Shown in pieces: positions 1-10,500 of a stretch of DNA of 64,000 bases. The position numbers and the translations under genes are program-made. Below the pieces are notes generated by a model, which was given only the letters and a program-made list of their open reading frames with translations, was not told the DNA's origin and searched no databases. Source of the DNA: Leptospira andrefontaineae (GTDB lineage Bacteria; Spirochaetota; Leptospiria; Leptospirales; Leptospiraceae); the NCBI RefSeq assembly GCF_004770105.1, contig NZ_RQEY01000005.1, positions 62,001 through 126,000 on the forward strand, in the 5' to 3' direction. Position 1 is the stretch's first letter. Each line of letters opens with the position of its first letter.

Positions 1-424
1 TAGGGTTTCCGTTATTCTTCTTTGTATTTATTCTTTGATCATTCTTGCTGGCACAACACTGACTTGGTTTGGGATCGCTGCGGGTGGTGGGAATAATATA
101 TTTCTGGCATTACTGTTACTTCTTCTTTCTGTTCGTACTGCCCAGGTAAGTTTTCAATTTCATAAACTTACAGATACCAAACTTGTTTGGAAGAATATTT
201 TGATCCGTCATCTGATCGCGATCGGTTTTGCATTTATACTTTCTTCTTCTTTATTTATTTCTTTTATAATGATCTCTAAATTTTTAGGGATCACTGAAAT
301 GAGCAGTCTTTATGGCGAGATCATTTTCGAATCTCTTCCTATCTCTTATATTCTTCTTTTACTTCCGGGGCTTCCTTGGGCTAAAAAAAGAAGAATGTAT
401 ACTATCTCCGAAAATCCTTCCTGA
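1..424 (+). CDS. Integral membrane protein, 5' end outside window
   Basis: The reading frame is open from base 2, so the gene very probably begins before the window and only its C-terminal part (about 140 residues) is here. It shows at least three hydrophobic segments: one near the left edge with a GGG turn, one around the LSSSLFISFIMI stretch, and one near the end (YILLLLPGLPW), then a short basic tail. A TTG at base 35 could be a start, but it has no Shine-Dalgarno sequence and would cut into a membrane segment. I do not recognise the family. The stop at 422-424 is followed by a probable terminator near base 500. Confidence 0.55.
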   Translation, partial: RVSVILLCIYSLIILAGTTLTWFGIAAGGGNNIFLALLLLLLSVRTAQVSFQFHKLTDTKLVWKNILIRHLIAIGFAFILSSSLFISFIMISKFLGITEMSSLYGEIIFESLPISYILLLLPGLPWAKKRRMYTISENPS

Positions 425-763
425 ATTCCGGTCTATATTCAGTTTTTTGAACGCGTTTTGGATAGAAGGTCCGCTGTAGCGAACGTTACGGTAATTTTGA
501 GCTTTTGCTCACTTTTTTTCTGAGAAGATCAAAAAATCTAAAAATAAGATCATCACGGTTTGTTGAGCTAATAACTGGCCGGGGAATCTATATAAACACA
601 TAACGTTGTGATTTGGCCGAAGTTTTGATACCAAAGCATTCGATCAATCCGTATAACAGACGTTTGTTCCTCGATTTGTGTCGTTCATTCCGAATGACTC
701 TGAGAATTTTTTAAATAACTCGGAAAAATATACCAGGGACGAGCTGATTGGGAAAAATATTAG
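425..763. other. Intergenic stretch, 339 bases
   Basis: No open frame of convincing length. The only structured element I can point to is a short stem with a T-run at 498-520, listed separately. The last 60 bases before the next gene are AT-rich and may hold its promoter, but no clear pair of -35 and -10 boxes stands out. Confidence 0.5.
498..520 (+). terminator. Short intrinsic terminator
   Basis: A five-base stem TGAGC/GCTCA with a TTTT loop is followed directly by CTTTTTTTC. The stem is short, but the T-run is long and it lies about 75 bases after the stop of the upstream membrane protein gene. It is a plausible end for that transcript. Confidence 0.45.
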
Positions 764-775
764 ATGGGAATCTTA

Positions 776-1672
776 ATGAAGTTCTTAAATAGAAAACAAC
801 GTTTTATAAAGATCTTACCGGTGCTCGGGATCTTTTGCGTTTTATATTGTTCCGAAGATGCAAAAAGTATCGCGGAACTTACTGCTGCAGCAAAGGCGGT
901 TTTAGATGGAGTTGCGGCTCCTGTTCCAGTTCCTCCTGGAAATCCTGCTCCTCCGGGACAGCCTGAGAATGCACCGGATCTTCAAGATTCTACGATTACA
1001 AGTTTTGATATTTCAAATGAAAGTGAGCTTAGCTTTATCGGGTTGTTCTCTATTCAGTCGATAGACTTTGTTTTACCGGTTCATGACAATACGACTATTT
1101 CTGCATTCATTGGTGGAAGAAGTATGGCTCTTACTCCGGAGAATACGGTTATAAATTCATTCTCCCATTGGACTGTAACTGCAGGGCAGCTTGCACAACC
1201 TGGAGCTAATCCTCCGGCTTTAGTCGGGCCTGTGGATCGAAAATTAAAGATCTTGATAGTAGCAAGGAATGAATTCGGGATTTCTTCCAAAGTAAAACAA
1301 TTAGGGCAGGGGCACTTTTGCACAGGGGCGGCTGCACTTCCTGCGACCGTCGGAAATTGTAACCCTGTCTGCGGAAAGGCTTCCTTGAATGGAGATATCG
1401 TAGAGTTTAAATCCGAATTCACGGTCTCTGTAAATACTTCCACTTATTTGTATACAGATGTATCAGCTGCTCAGCCTATCTCTTTTTCTATTCCAGCAGT
1501 TCCCCTTGGGTTGTTTGAAAAATTTGATCCGATTGCTTCCGGGACTTATAGCGCTACGACAAGTTTGAATCGAAATAATTTTGACTATATGTGTGTGGAA
1601 ATGGCGACTTATTCTTATGTGGATGATCCGTTTCAGGACTATTTTGTCCGCGGAAAAGTGACCATTCCTTGA
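776..1672 (+). CDS. Putative lipoprotein of unknown function
   Basis: The N-terminus (MKFLNRKQRFIKIL then a hydrophobic core ending VLYCSED) is a spirochaetal lipoprotein signal peptide. The Cys in LYC would be lipidated. An ATG four codons earlier (764) is in frame; I prefer 776 because it gives the usual short basic n-region. After the signal comes a Pro/Gly-rich linker (PVPVPPGNPAPPGQP) of the kind that tethers surface domains, then a beta-rich domain with no recognisable motif. It contains several cysteines in the middle (FCTG, NCNPVCGK), possibly disulfides. The next gene also encodes a lipoprotein with the same type of Pro/Gly linker and follows within about 50 bases, so the two are probably co-transcribed and act together at the cell surface. 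Family not recognised. Confidence 0.7.
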   Translation: MKFLNRKQRFIKILPVLGIFCVLYCSEDAKSIAELTAAAKAVLDGVAAPVPVPPGNPAPPGQPENAPDLQDSTITSFDISNESELSFIGLFSIQSIDFVLPVHDNTTISAFIGGRSMALTPENTVINSFSHWTVTAGQLAQPGANPPALVGPVDRKLKILIVARNEFGISSKVKQLGQGHFCTGAAALPATVGNCNPVCGKASLNGDIVEFKSEFTVSVNTSTYLYTDVSAAQPISFSIPAVPLGLFEKFDPIASGTYSATTSLNRNNFDYMCVEMATYSYVDDPFQDYFVRGKVTIP

Positions 1673-1722
1673 TCTTGATGCGAATACGAATTTTAGAAAA
1701 TTTTAATGTTTCTTCGGTATTT

Positions 1723-3804
1723 ATGAAAAGATTATTTTTATTTGTTTTGGTATTTAATTTTTCTTTTTTCGCAGGATGTTCTTCCGAAGAGGGAGGCTTT
1801 GATCCAGTTTCTGCACTTCTTGCTGTAATTTCTCCGGGATCTTCCGGTCCGGGAGAAAATCCTCCTCCAGGAGAGGCAGGAACTCCAGCATGGGTAAGTG
1901 CGTCTGATGCAGTATTCAGTGATAAGGTGGAGATCCGTTGGGATCCGGTGCCTGCTCAAGAGTATCGCGTTTTTAGAAAGTCAATATTCGAAACATCTTT
2001 TCAACAGATTGGTTCAGTGACTGATCCTATTTTTTCGGATACGGTTTCCAATTCCCAAAGTTTATTTCAGTATGCGATCCAGGTTGTGGATCTAGAAGGT
2101 AAAATTTCTCCGATCAGTATTTTTGATACTGGGACTGTGGGATTTAATTCTTCTTGTTCTACAAAATTAAATTCTCTTGGAGGAGGAACTTCTCTTTATT
2201 CCAGGTTTAAGAATGGTTTTCCTGGAACTGCGATTTCTGTTTCTTCCTTCGGAAACTCTGTGCTTGTTGCAAGCGGATCGAATGTATATTTACTGAATGT
2301 GAATGGTGATATGATCGGGGTTTGGACTGGGATCTCACCTAAGGCAATAGTTGTGGATTCTTCTAATCGTATTTTTGCTTTGGCAGGAATGAAAATATTC
2401 GAACTAAATTCGGATTGTTCCCAAACAAGTTTGATTGATCTACCTGCTGATTCTGTGCCTAAGGACCTCGCGTTGGATACTTCAGGAAATTTGTATATTA
2501 GCGAAGCGAATTTTGATACTGGGACAGATCGTATTTTCAAATATTCTTCTGCGGGAAATTTGCTTAAGACTTGGGATCTTCCTGGAACATTCAGAGAACC
2601 GTATGCGATCTATATCCATCCTTCTGATAATAGTTTGTTAGTTGCAGATAATTCTTCCTTTGATTTGTTCCAATACGATATTACGGGCGACACTCCCGTT
2701 CAACTCGCCTCTAAACAAATTACTGTGGGTCAGATCATTGATATGACCATGAGCGGGAATCAGATCCTTGTAGCTATCCAGCGGAATTCCTTTCCGGACA
2801 ACGGACCTTACCTTGTACGATTCCATAGCGGAATGTCTGGCGGATCAGTGACTATGAAGATCAATCCTTCTGGACCTTCTACCATCCAAAGTATTGCAAC
2901 AGATAATCGTAATGGAAATATTTTTGCAGTCGATACTGAAAGATCTTCTATCCTTTCCTGTGCTGCTCCCATCTTTACCAATTGCGATCCCAATTTAATC
3001 GGAATTTCTCCTTTAAGAATCGTTAGAGATGAGAAGAAAAATTTTTACATTCTTCATGCAACAAAACAGATCACTAAACTGAATCCGAACGGCTCTCATA
3101 TTTCCGGTTTTGTTTTACCTTCTTTCCAAGGGTCATCTGTGCAAGGCTCGGATCTGGAAATCGATGGTGACTTCTTATATATTTCAGGCAGGAATTCTTC
3201 GGATACAAGGGTTTTAATAAAAGTTAAAACGGATTTTACCGGGGTGACTACTCGGGCGCTTCCTGCAAATTCATTTGTTCCTTTTGCGAATATCGCCGTA
3301 ACGGGCGGAAAAGTGTTCAGTGATTTTGTAGATCTTGGAGAAGAAGATTCTTTTACTTATTTAAATTTCTCTTCTATTAATGGGGGAGGGGATGGCAATT
3401 ATTTAGATAATTCTTATAGAGAATCTTTCATCATGAATACTATAGATTTAGAGACGGACTACGCTGGAAATTTCTATCATATGCTGATCGGATTTGGGGA
3501 TACTGATATCCACACTTCTATCTCTAAATTTAATTCCAATACTTTAGAATGGAATAATTTAGTCCAATCAGCGACGACACCTTTCCAACAGATCACAACC
3601 GATAAGTCAGGGAATTTATATACCTTGGAAGGAACTTCTAATAATGGATATAAGATATTTAAAAGAGACGGCAACTTTACTGAGTTGAATCAAATATCTA
3701 TACCTACGAACCAGATCTCCACTGGAGCGTTTTATGTTTCCGATACAGGTGATACTTCTTTCCTTGCAACTCCTTGGAGTTTGCACAAAATTATGTTACC
3801 TTGA
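1723..3804 (+). CDS. Lipoprotein with NHL/beta-propeller-like repeats
   Basis: The start at 1723 gives MKRLFLFV, a hydrophobic core and the lipobox FAGC. Upstream in-frame starts (1669, 1678) would put an unnatural leader before the signal. The lipidated Cys is followed by a Gly/Pro linker (GPGENPPPGEAGTP). Next comes a roughly 85-residue segment resembling a fibronectin type III fold (WVSASDAVFSDKVEIRWDPV), then about 500 residues of repeating blades with motifs such as LALDTSGNLYISE and ITTDKSGNLYTLEG. These are typical of NHL/SMP-30-like propellers. Such proteins usually bind ligands or partners rather than catalyse, but the partner is unknown here. Likely an exported, membrane-anchored surface protein, expressed with the lipoprotein gene just before it. 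Confidence 0.75.
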   Translation: MKRLFLFVLVFNFSFFAGCSSEEGGFDPVSALLAVISPGSSGPGENPPPGEAGTPAWVSASDAVFSDKVEIRWDPVPAQEYRVFRKSIFETSFQQIGSVTDPIFSDTVSNSQSLFQYAIQVVDLEGKISPISIFDTGTVGFNSSCSTKLNSLGGGTSLYSRFKNGFPGTAISVSSFGNSVLVASGSNVYLLNVNGDMIGVWTGISPKAIVVDSSNRIFALAGMKIFELNSDCSQTSLIDLPADSVPKDLALDTSGNLYISEANFDTGTDRIFKYSSAGNLLKTWDLPGTFREPYAIYIHPSDNSLLVADNSSFDLFQYDITGDTPVQLASKQITVGQIIDMTMSGNQILVAIQRNSFPDNGPYLVRFHSGMSGGSVTMKINPSGPSTIQSIATDNRNGNIFAVDTERSSILSCAAPIFTNCDPNLIGISPLRIVRDEKKNFYILHATKQITKLNPNGSHISGFVLPSFQGSSVQGSDLEIDGDFLYISGRNSSDTRVLIKVKTDFTGVTTRALPANSFVPFANIAVTGGKVFSDFVDLGEEDSFTYLNFSSINGGGDGNYLDNSYRESFIMNTIDLETDYAGNFYHMLIGFGDTDIHTSISKFNSNTLEWNNLVQSATTPFQQITTDKSGNLYTLEGTSNNGYKIFKRDGNFTELNQISIPTNQISTGAFYVSDTGDTSFLATPWSLHKIMLP

Positions 3805-3810
3805 TTTGGT

Positions 3811-3879
3811 TTCACGCCAAGGCGCCAAGGGAAGAAGGTCTTTTTGTTAAACCTTTGTGATCTTAGCGGCTTCGCGTGA
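3811..3879. repeat. Dispersed intergenic inverted repeat, copy A
   Basis: Left end TTCACGCCAAGGCGCCAAGG and right end GCGGCTTCGCGTGA are imperfect inverted copies of each other. The same pair of ends, slightly diverged, occurs at 53373-53456. The middle is not conserved between the two copies. It has no coding capacity and resembles a REP or MITE-like hairpin. Confidence 0.65.
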
Positions 3880-3887
3880 GACTGTGT

Positions 3888-3935
3888 TGTAGGAATTCCA
3901 ACATCGTGTTACTACTACTTGTTGGAGTTCCTACA
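3888..3935. repeat. 16-bp inverted repeat hairpin
   Basis: TGTAGGAATTCCAACA at 3888-3903 pairs with TGTTGGAGTTCCTACA at 3920-3935, with one mismatch and a 16-base loop. It could fold as a stable hairpin in RNA or DNA. There is no T-run after it, so it is not a typical terminator. It looks like a small repetitive element inserted beside copy A. Confidence 0.65.
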
Positions 3936-4127
3936 TGCCGGCGTAGACCCTCTTACCCTCCGTGCCTTTGTGCGAAACTTTCGCGTGAAAAACGAAACGT
4001 ATCGACCTATTCTAAATTTTCCAAAAGTAAAAAAATTCTAATTCCCAAATTTGAGATCGGGGGGTGCAAAATCCGATACTTTGGTTATAGAAAGTCTGGA
4101 AAGATTTTCGAAACAAAGGGCCTCGGC

Positions 4128-4445
4128 ATGGAATTTCTGGAACCAAAAGACCTGACGGAAAATAAATCCTACCGGATCCGCCTAACTGTTGCCATCTATA
4201 GAAATAATATTCTATCTTATAAGAATGATATAGTAGTTCCTTCGGTTTATATGAGAAGGAATGAAGCGAGAGCTCATATCCGCAAAGAAGTGACAGAACG
4301 TCTGGCACATTCTTCTTTTTTCCGTTCTCCTCGTCCCGATTATGATCTGGTCCGCTATTCTGAAGAAGCAACCTGTAACACATTCTTGAGATACAGGATT
4401 ATCAGCGGAAGTCCTACGGAAGAAACTTTACCTAAGACTGTTTAA
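4128..4445 (+). CDS. Small uncharacterised protein
   Basis: The open frame reaches back to 3876, but its first 80 codons lie over repeat sequence. The ATG at 4128 has AAGGG seven bases before it, giving a 105-residue protein starting MEFLEPKDLTENKSYRIRL. It has no signal peptide and no membrane segment. It is rich in Arg and Tyr, with short beta-like strands (YRIRLTVAIYRNNILSYKNDIVVPSVY) followed by a helix (RRNEARAHIRKEVTERLAHSS). I do not recognise the family. It is separated from the next gene by about 70 bases. Confidence 0.5.
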   Translation: MEFLEPKDLTENKSYRIRLTVAIYRNNILSYKNDIVVPSVYMRRNEARAHIRKEVTERLAHSSFFRSPRPDYDLVRYSEEATCNTFLRYRIISGSPTEETLPKTV

Positions 4446-4515
4446 GAAGGATTCGTAACTTAATTGTCTTGAATTCCGGTCTAGGGTTGTAAAAACTTGA
4501 CTGCGAATCCGGATT

Positions 4516-5790
<1,275 letters not shown>

Positions 5791-5792
5791 TG

Positions 5793-5871
5793 TCGCACAG
5801 AGGCCACGGAGAACACAGAGGGATTTTATTTATTCCATCTTATCTCTGTGAACTCAGTGCTCTCCGTGCGA
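5793..5871. repeat. Imperfect intergenic palindrome (CACAGAG type)
   Basis: The left half reads TCGCACAGAGGCCACGGAGA and the right half ends CTCTGTG...CTCTCCGTGCGA, its imperfect reverse complement. It fills the gap between two convergent genes. The CTCCGTGCGAAA ending recurs at 53535 and, in part, near 3958. Its position between convergent genes is compatible with a two-way transcript end, but no strong T-run is present. Confidence 0.6.
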
Positions 5872-5889
5872 AATAAAAAGTTCTGATCT

Positions 5890-7299
5890 TCAATCTAGTA
5901 CCGAATCTTTCAAGACGACACTGCTTCCATCTTCTTTTTTGATCTGCCAAAAAAGAAAACTAGAGGAGAGAGTGATTATTCCCATACAAGCGAATGTGCT
6001 TCTAAACGCTAAAAGCATATTGTCCGGATCCTGACCGAATAGATCTCTGAAAGCATCCAAGGCTCCAGCCGCGCAGGCGACTCCCATTCCCATGGCCAAC
6101 ATCTGTACCATGGAAAGCATCGTGTTTCCACTGCTAGTAAATTCCCCGTTCAGATCTTTCAAAGTAAGAGTGTTCATTGCGGTGAATTGGAAAGAGTTAA
6201 ATGCTCCAAAGCAGAATAATTGAAAAGAAAAGATCCACCAGTTTTCTGAAGAGTTTAGCCAGAAAAAGCTGCTCATGCTTAGGCCTATTAGTAAGGTATT
6301 AGTTACTAAAACTTTCCTATAACCTAATTTATAGATTAATAATGGAGCAAATCTTTTTATCCCTATACCTGCGATCGCCATCGGCAAAATCATTAGGCCT
6401 GCTTTAAACGGAGAATATCCTACATTTACTTGTAAGAATAATGGGACTAAGAACGGCATACTGGAACTTCCGAGCCTAGAGAATAAATTTCCCAGAAGGC
6501 CGATACTTAATGTAGGGATAGAAAAAATCCGGGGAGAAAAAAGTGGGGCAGAAGTTCTGGCAGCGTGGATCCAATAAGCTGCGATACTTGCGAGTCCGAA
6601 TATGGTAAGAAGAATGACTCCTGCCTTTTGCAAACCCAAACTAGACCCTGCATCCAATGCCAAAGAAAAAGTAACCATGCCGAATGCCAGAAGCAGATAT
6701 CCTTTCAGATCGAATACGGATGCATTCTGGATTGGATTTCCTTTCATATAGATGGAAGATGCAATGATCCCTACAAGACCAACCGGAAGATTGATCAGAA
6801 AGATCCAATGCCAGGAAGCCTTCTCCACTAACCATCCGCCCAAAACGGGACCTACCAATGGACCGATCAAGCCTGGGATCGCCACAAAACTGATCGCTTG
6901 CAAAAATTGATCCTGGGGAATAGAACGAAGAAGTGCTAGACGGCCTACTGGGAGTAAAAGTGCTCCTCCAACTCCTTGTAAAATCCTAGAAAGAACAAGC
7001 TGGGTTAAATTCTGAGAAAGGGCACAGAATAGAGAGCCTAGGGCGAATAAGGATAAGGCACCGATAAAAACTTGTCGTATTCCGAATTTGTCGGAAATCC
7101 AGCCGGAAGCTGGAATGATCATTGCCATCGTAAGAAGATAGGCGACCACTACTGATTGCATTCTCAAAGGGCTTGCATCTAAATTTTTTGCGATCGCAGG
7201 CAGAGCTGTGTTGACGATCGTCCCGTCCAGAGTCTGCATAAAAAAGCCGCAGGCCACGAGCCAGAGTAATGCCTTAGACCCTTTCGATTCTTCTGTCAT
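5890..7299 (-). CDS. MFS drug efflux transporter, DHA2 (EmrB/QacA) type
   Basis: A 469-residue polytopic inner-membrane protein with about 14 hydrophobic segments. The opening LDGTIVNTALPAIAKNL is the D1 signature of 14-TM proton antiporters, followed by the WISDKFGIRQVFI loop (motif A form) and GGALLLPVGRLAL. Motif C-like PGLIGPLVGPVLGGWL in segment five is typical of drug exporters. It would expel amphipathic toxic compounds using the proton gradient. It lacks an adjacent membrane-fusion protein, so it probably acts alone at the inner membrane. It is divergent from gltB, with 225 bases between. No TetR or MarR regulator is adjacent. Substrate unknown. Confidence 0.9.
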   Translation of the reverse strand: MTEESKGSKALLWLVACGFFMQTLDGTIVNTALPAIAKNLDASPLRMQSVVVAYLLTMAMIIPASGWISDKFGIRQVFIGALSLFALGSLFCALSQNLTQLVLSRILQGVGGALLLPVGRLALLRSIPQDQFLQAISFVAIPGLIGPLVGPVLGGWLVEKASWHWIFLINLPVGLVGIIASSIYMKGNPIQNASVFDLKGYLLLAFGMVTFSLALDAGSSLGLQKAGVILLTIFGLASIAAYWIHAARTSAPLFSPRIFSIPTLSIGLLGNLFSRLGSSSMPFLVPLFLQVNVGYSPFKAGLMILPMAIAGIGIKRFAPLLIYKLGYRKVLVTNTLLIGLSMSSFFWLNSSENWWIFSFQLFCFGAFNSFQFTAMNTLTLKDLNGEFTSSGNTMLSMVQMLAMGMGVACAAGALDAFRDLFGQDPDNMLLAFRSTFACMGIITLSSSFLFWQIKKEDGSSVVLKDSVLD

Positions 7300-7524
7300 T
7301 GGAACTTAGACATTGATATAAGCCGTATATATGCGATTTGGCTCTGGATTCCTTTAAAAAGATCGTTTTCAAACTAGGCACTCGCAAATTTACTGGTCTA
7401 AGAATCGGACATTTGCTACAAAATTCAGCCAAACATCGCGTGGGTGGGGGTTTCCTCTGTCCGTGGACCAAGGCAAGAGCAGTGTCCCGGATTTACTATC
7501 AACCCTAAAGAGGAACCTTAGCGG

Positions 7525-10500
7525 ATGTTAAACCTTGACGAACAGTTGCGGATCCAAAAGTACTTGGAGGAAAACGGTCTATATGACAAGTCCTTCGAGC
7601 GCGATAACTGCGGAGTAGGCTTCGTCGCTTCTTATAAGGGCGAGTCCAATCACCGAGTTGTATCAATGGGTTTGAAGGCGGTCGCATGCCTTACCCACCG
7701 CGGAGCCGTAGATGCAGATATGCAAACCGGAGACGGCGCCGGGATCATGATCCGTATTCCTAAAAAACTGTTTGCGAAGTACATCGAAGAGATGGGCCAT
7801 AGACGCCCTGACGAAGATTCTATCGGTGTGGGGATGGTGTTCCTACCACGCGAGGACATAGACAAACAAGATGTTTGCCGAAGCCTCATTGAATCAGCAC
7901 TTATGCAATTTAACTTCAAGCTGTATGCTTGGAGATATGTTCCTGTAAATCCTGAGGTTTTAGGACCTAAGGCAAATGCTTCTCGTCCTCAGATCGAACA
8001 AGTATTGATCGGAAAACCGGATGGGATGTCCAACGAGGATTTCGAGACTAAATTATTCCTGATCCAGAAGAAAGTGATGAGAGATGCGCTCAAACTATCC
8101 ATGAGCGAGGACTTCTATATTTGTTCCTTCTCTTCCGAAAGAATCACATTCAAAGGATTATTTAATGGAAACCAGGTCTCTCAATTTTATGAGGATCTAA
8201 AAAGTGAGGAGATGGTTTCTCCTTATTGTATCTTCCACCAAAGATATTCCACCAACACATTCCCAAGTTGGGCATTAGCTCAACCTTTCCGTGTACTTGC
8301 GCATAACGGAGAGATCAATACAATCGTTGGAAACAGGATCTGGATGCTCGCAAGGGAAGAAGAACTTACCTGTGAAAAATGGGGAGAATTCCAAAAAGAG
8401 ATCCATCCGATCATCAGACCTCATTTATCCGACTCTGCAAGTTTAGATAATGCTATGGAAGCGATCGTACGTTCCGGTAAAGACGTACTTCACGCTAAAG
8501 CGATGCTTATTCCGAATGCATGGAGTAAGAACGTTCAAATGTCCGAAGGACTGAAATCGTTCTACGAGTATAATAACACTTTGACCGAACCGTGGGACGG
8601 ACCTGCTGCGCTTGCTTTTGCAGAAGGAGACTGGGTCGGTGGAAGTTTAGATAGAAACGGACTTCGCCCTGCGAGATATGTGATCACTGAAGACGGACTC
8701 GTGGTAATGGGTTCCGAAACCGGTTTAGTTCATATCGATGAAGAGATCATTACCAAAAAGGGAAGATTAGGACCGGGCGATATGCTCGCTATCAACCTGA
8801 AAGAAGGAAAGGTCTATTTTAACGAAGATGTAAACGCGTTATTCGAGAAAAAATACGATTATAGAGAATGGTCCAAAGAGAATGTAGAATATCTGGACCA
8901 AACTATCGACGAATCCATCGCTAAAACTATAACTTATAGTGGGGACGAGTTAAGAAGAAGACAGATCTTATTCGCCTATTCTCCATACAAACAAAAAGCG
9001 GTAATCAAACCTCAGGCGATCGCTGGTAAAGAAGCAATCGGTTCCATGGGAGATGATACTCCTTTGTCTATCTTGATGCTTTCTCGTATCGGATTGTATA
9101 CATACTTCCGCCAGAGATTTGCGCAAGTTACAAATCCACCGATCGACTATCTAAGAGAGAAGGGAGTGACTTCTCTTTACACTCGTCTTGTTAAAAAGAC
9201 AAATCTTTTCGCGGACGAAAAACCTCAGAACTGTCTAGTACTTTCTCATCCTTACCTGACTAATCTTGGATTACAAAGGATCAGGGATAAGGACGGAAAA
9301 CAATATAAAGTCGTTACCTTGGATGCTACTTTTGAAGCTCATCATGAGGAAGGCGCTGCCAGAAATTATCTAGAACTTGCATTGGATCAGTTACTTGCCG
9401 ATGCGGTAAAAGCTGCGGAATCAGGAGTTAATATCCTAATTCTTTCTGATAAAAAACTGAATAAAGATCGCGCACCTATTCCAATGGAACTCGCGGTGGC
9501 AGCAGTTCATAACCACTTGATCCGTAACAAAAAACGCGCGGCTACAAGCATTCTTGTGGAAACAGGATCTGCATTCGAAATCCATAATGTGGCTGTTCTA
9601 CTTGGATACGGAGCTTCCGGAGTGAACAGTTATCTGATCTGGGACACTCTTCATGACTTATGGTCCAAAGGTGACTTTGATGCAGAAGACGGAACTCGTC
9701 CTTCTTTTGCTTCTCTTTGCACAAACTACCGTGCGGGGGTGGACGACGGACTTCTGAAAATCATGTCCAAGATGGGAATTTCCATCATGTCCTCTTATGT
9801 GGGTGGACAGGTATTCGAAGCGATCGGACTTTCTCGAACTCTGATCTCTAAATACTTCCCAGGTACTTATTCCAGAATTTCCGGGATCGGTATCGGTGGT
9901 ATAGAGCAGAATATTCTTCGTAACCACGACTCTGCATTTAATAAAGAGATCAACCCGGAAGACTTTGTCTCCGAGAAGGACGACCAACCTCATAGATGGT
10001 CCCCTAAAGTAGTAAAATTCATCCGTAAGGCTGCGGTTGATAATGACTACGAAGCATTCTTAGAAGCTTCTAAATTAATGGAAGAAAGTGATCCGATCAA
10101 TATCCGAGATCTATTCGATTTCGTAGATCGTGCACCTGTTCCTATTGAAGAAGTGGAAACTGTTTCTGAGATCCAAAAACGTTTCTTAACTCCGGGTATG
10201 AGCCACGGTGCTCTTTCCATAGAGGCTCACACTGACCTTGCCGTAGCAATGAACCGTTTGGGAGCAAAGTCTTCCTCCGGAGAAGGTGGAGAAAGTCCAT
10301 CTCGTTACGTTGTAGATGAGAAGGGAGACCTCGCGAACTCTTCTATCAAGCAGGTAGCTTCCGGAAGATTCGGGGTAACTTCAGAATATCTGAACTCTGC
10401 AAAAGAGTTGGAGATCAAGATCGCTCAAGGAGCAAAACCTGGAGAAGGTGGACAACTTCCAGGTAAGAAGAACAATGAGGAGATCGCGACGAACCGTCAC

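Larger units (their letters stand above)
3805..4127. other. Intergenic stretch made of mosaic repeats
   Basis: About 320 bases between the propeller lipoprotein and the next likely start. It holds two separate inverted-repeat elements (3811-3879 and 3888-3935) and a third repeat-like segment at 3952-3990 with CTCCGTGC and TTTCGCGTGAAA. An open frame crosses it from 3876, but the translated product there is low-complexity and repeat-derived, so I do not count it as coding. Confidence 0.6.

Noticed and set aside
1081..1443. 120-residue open frame on the minus strand inside the first lipoprotein
   Set aside because: Shadow of the real lipoprotein gene. No Shine-Dalgarno sequence, and it would be antisense over its whole length.
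3876..4127. N-terminal 84 codons of the open frame ending at 4445
   Set aside because: They lie over intergenic repeat elements and give low-complexity translation. A later ATG has a good ribosome site.
422..4483. Shared 14-mer TGAATTCCGGTCTA at 422-435 and 4470-4483
   Set aside because: Two copies with no further similarity beside them. Not enough to call a regulatory element.
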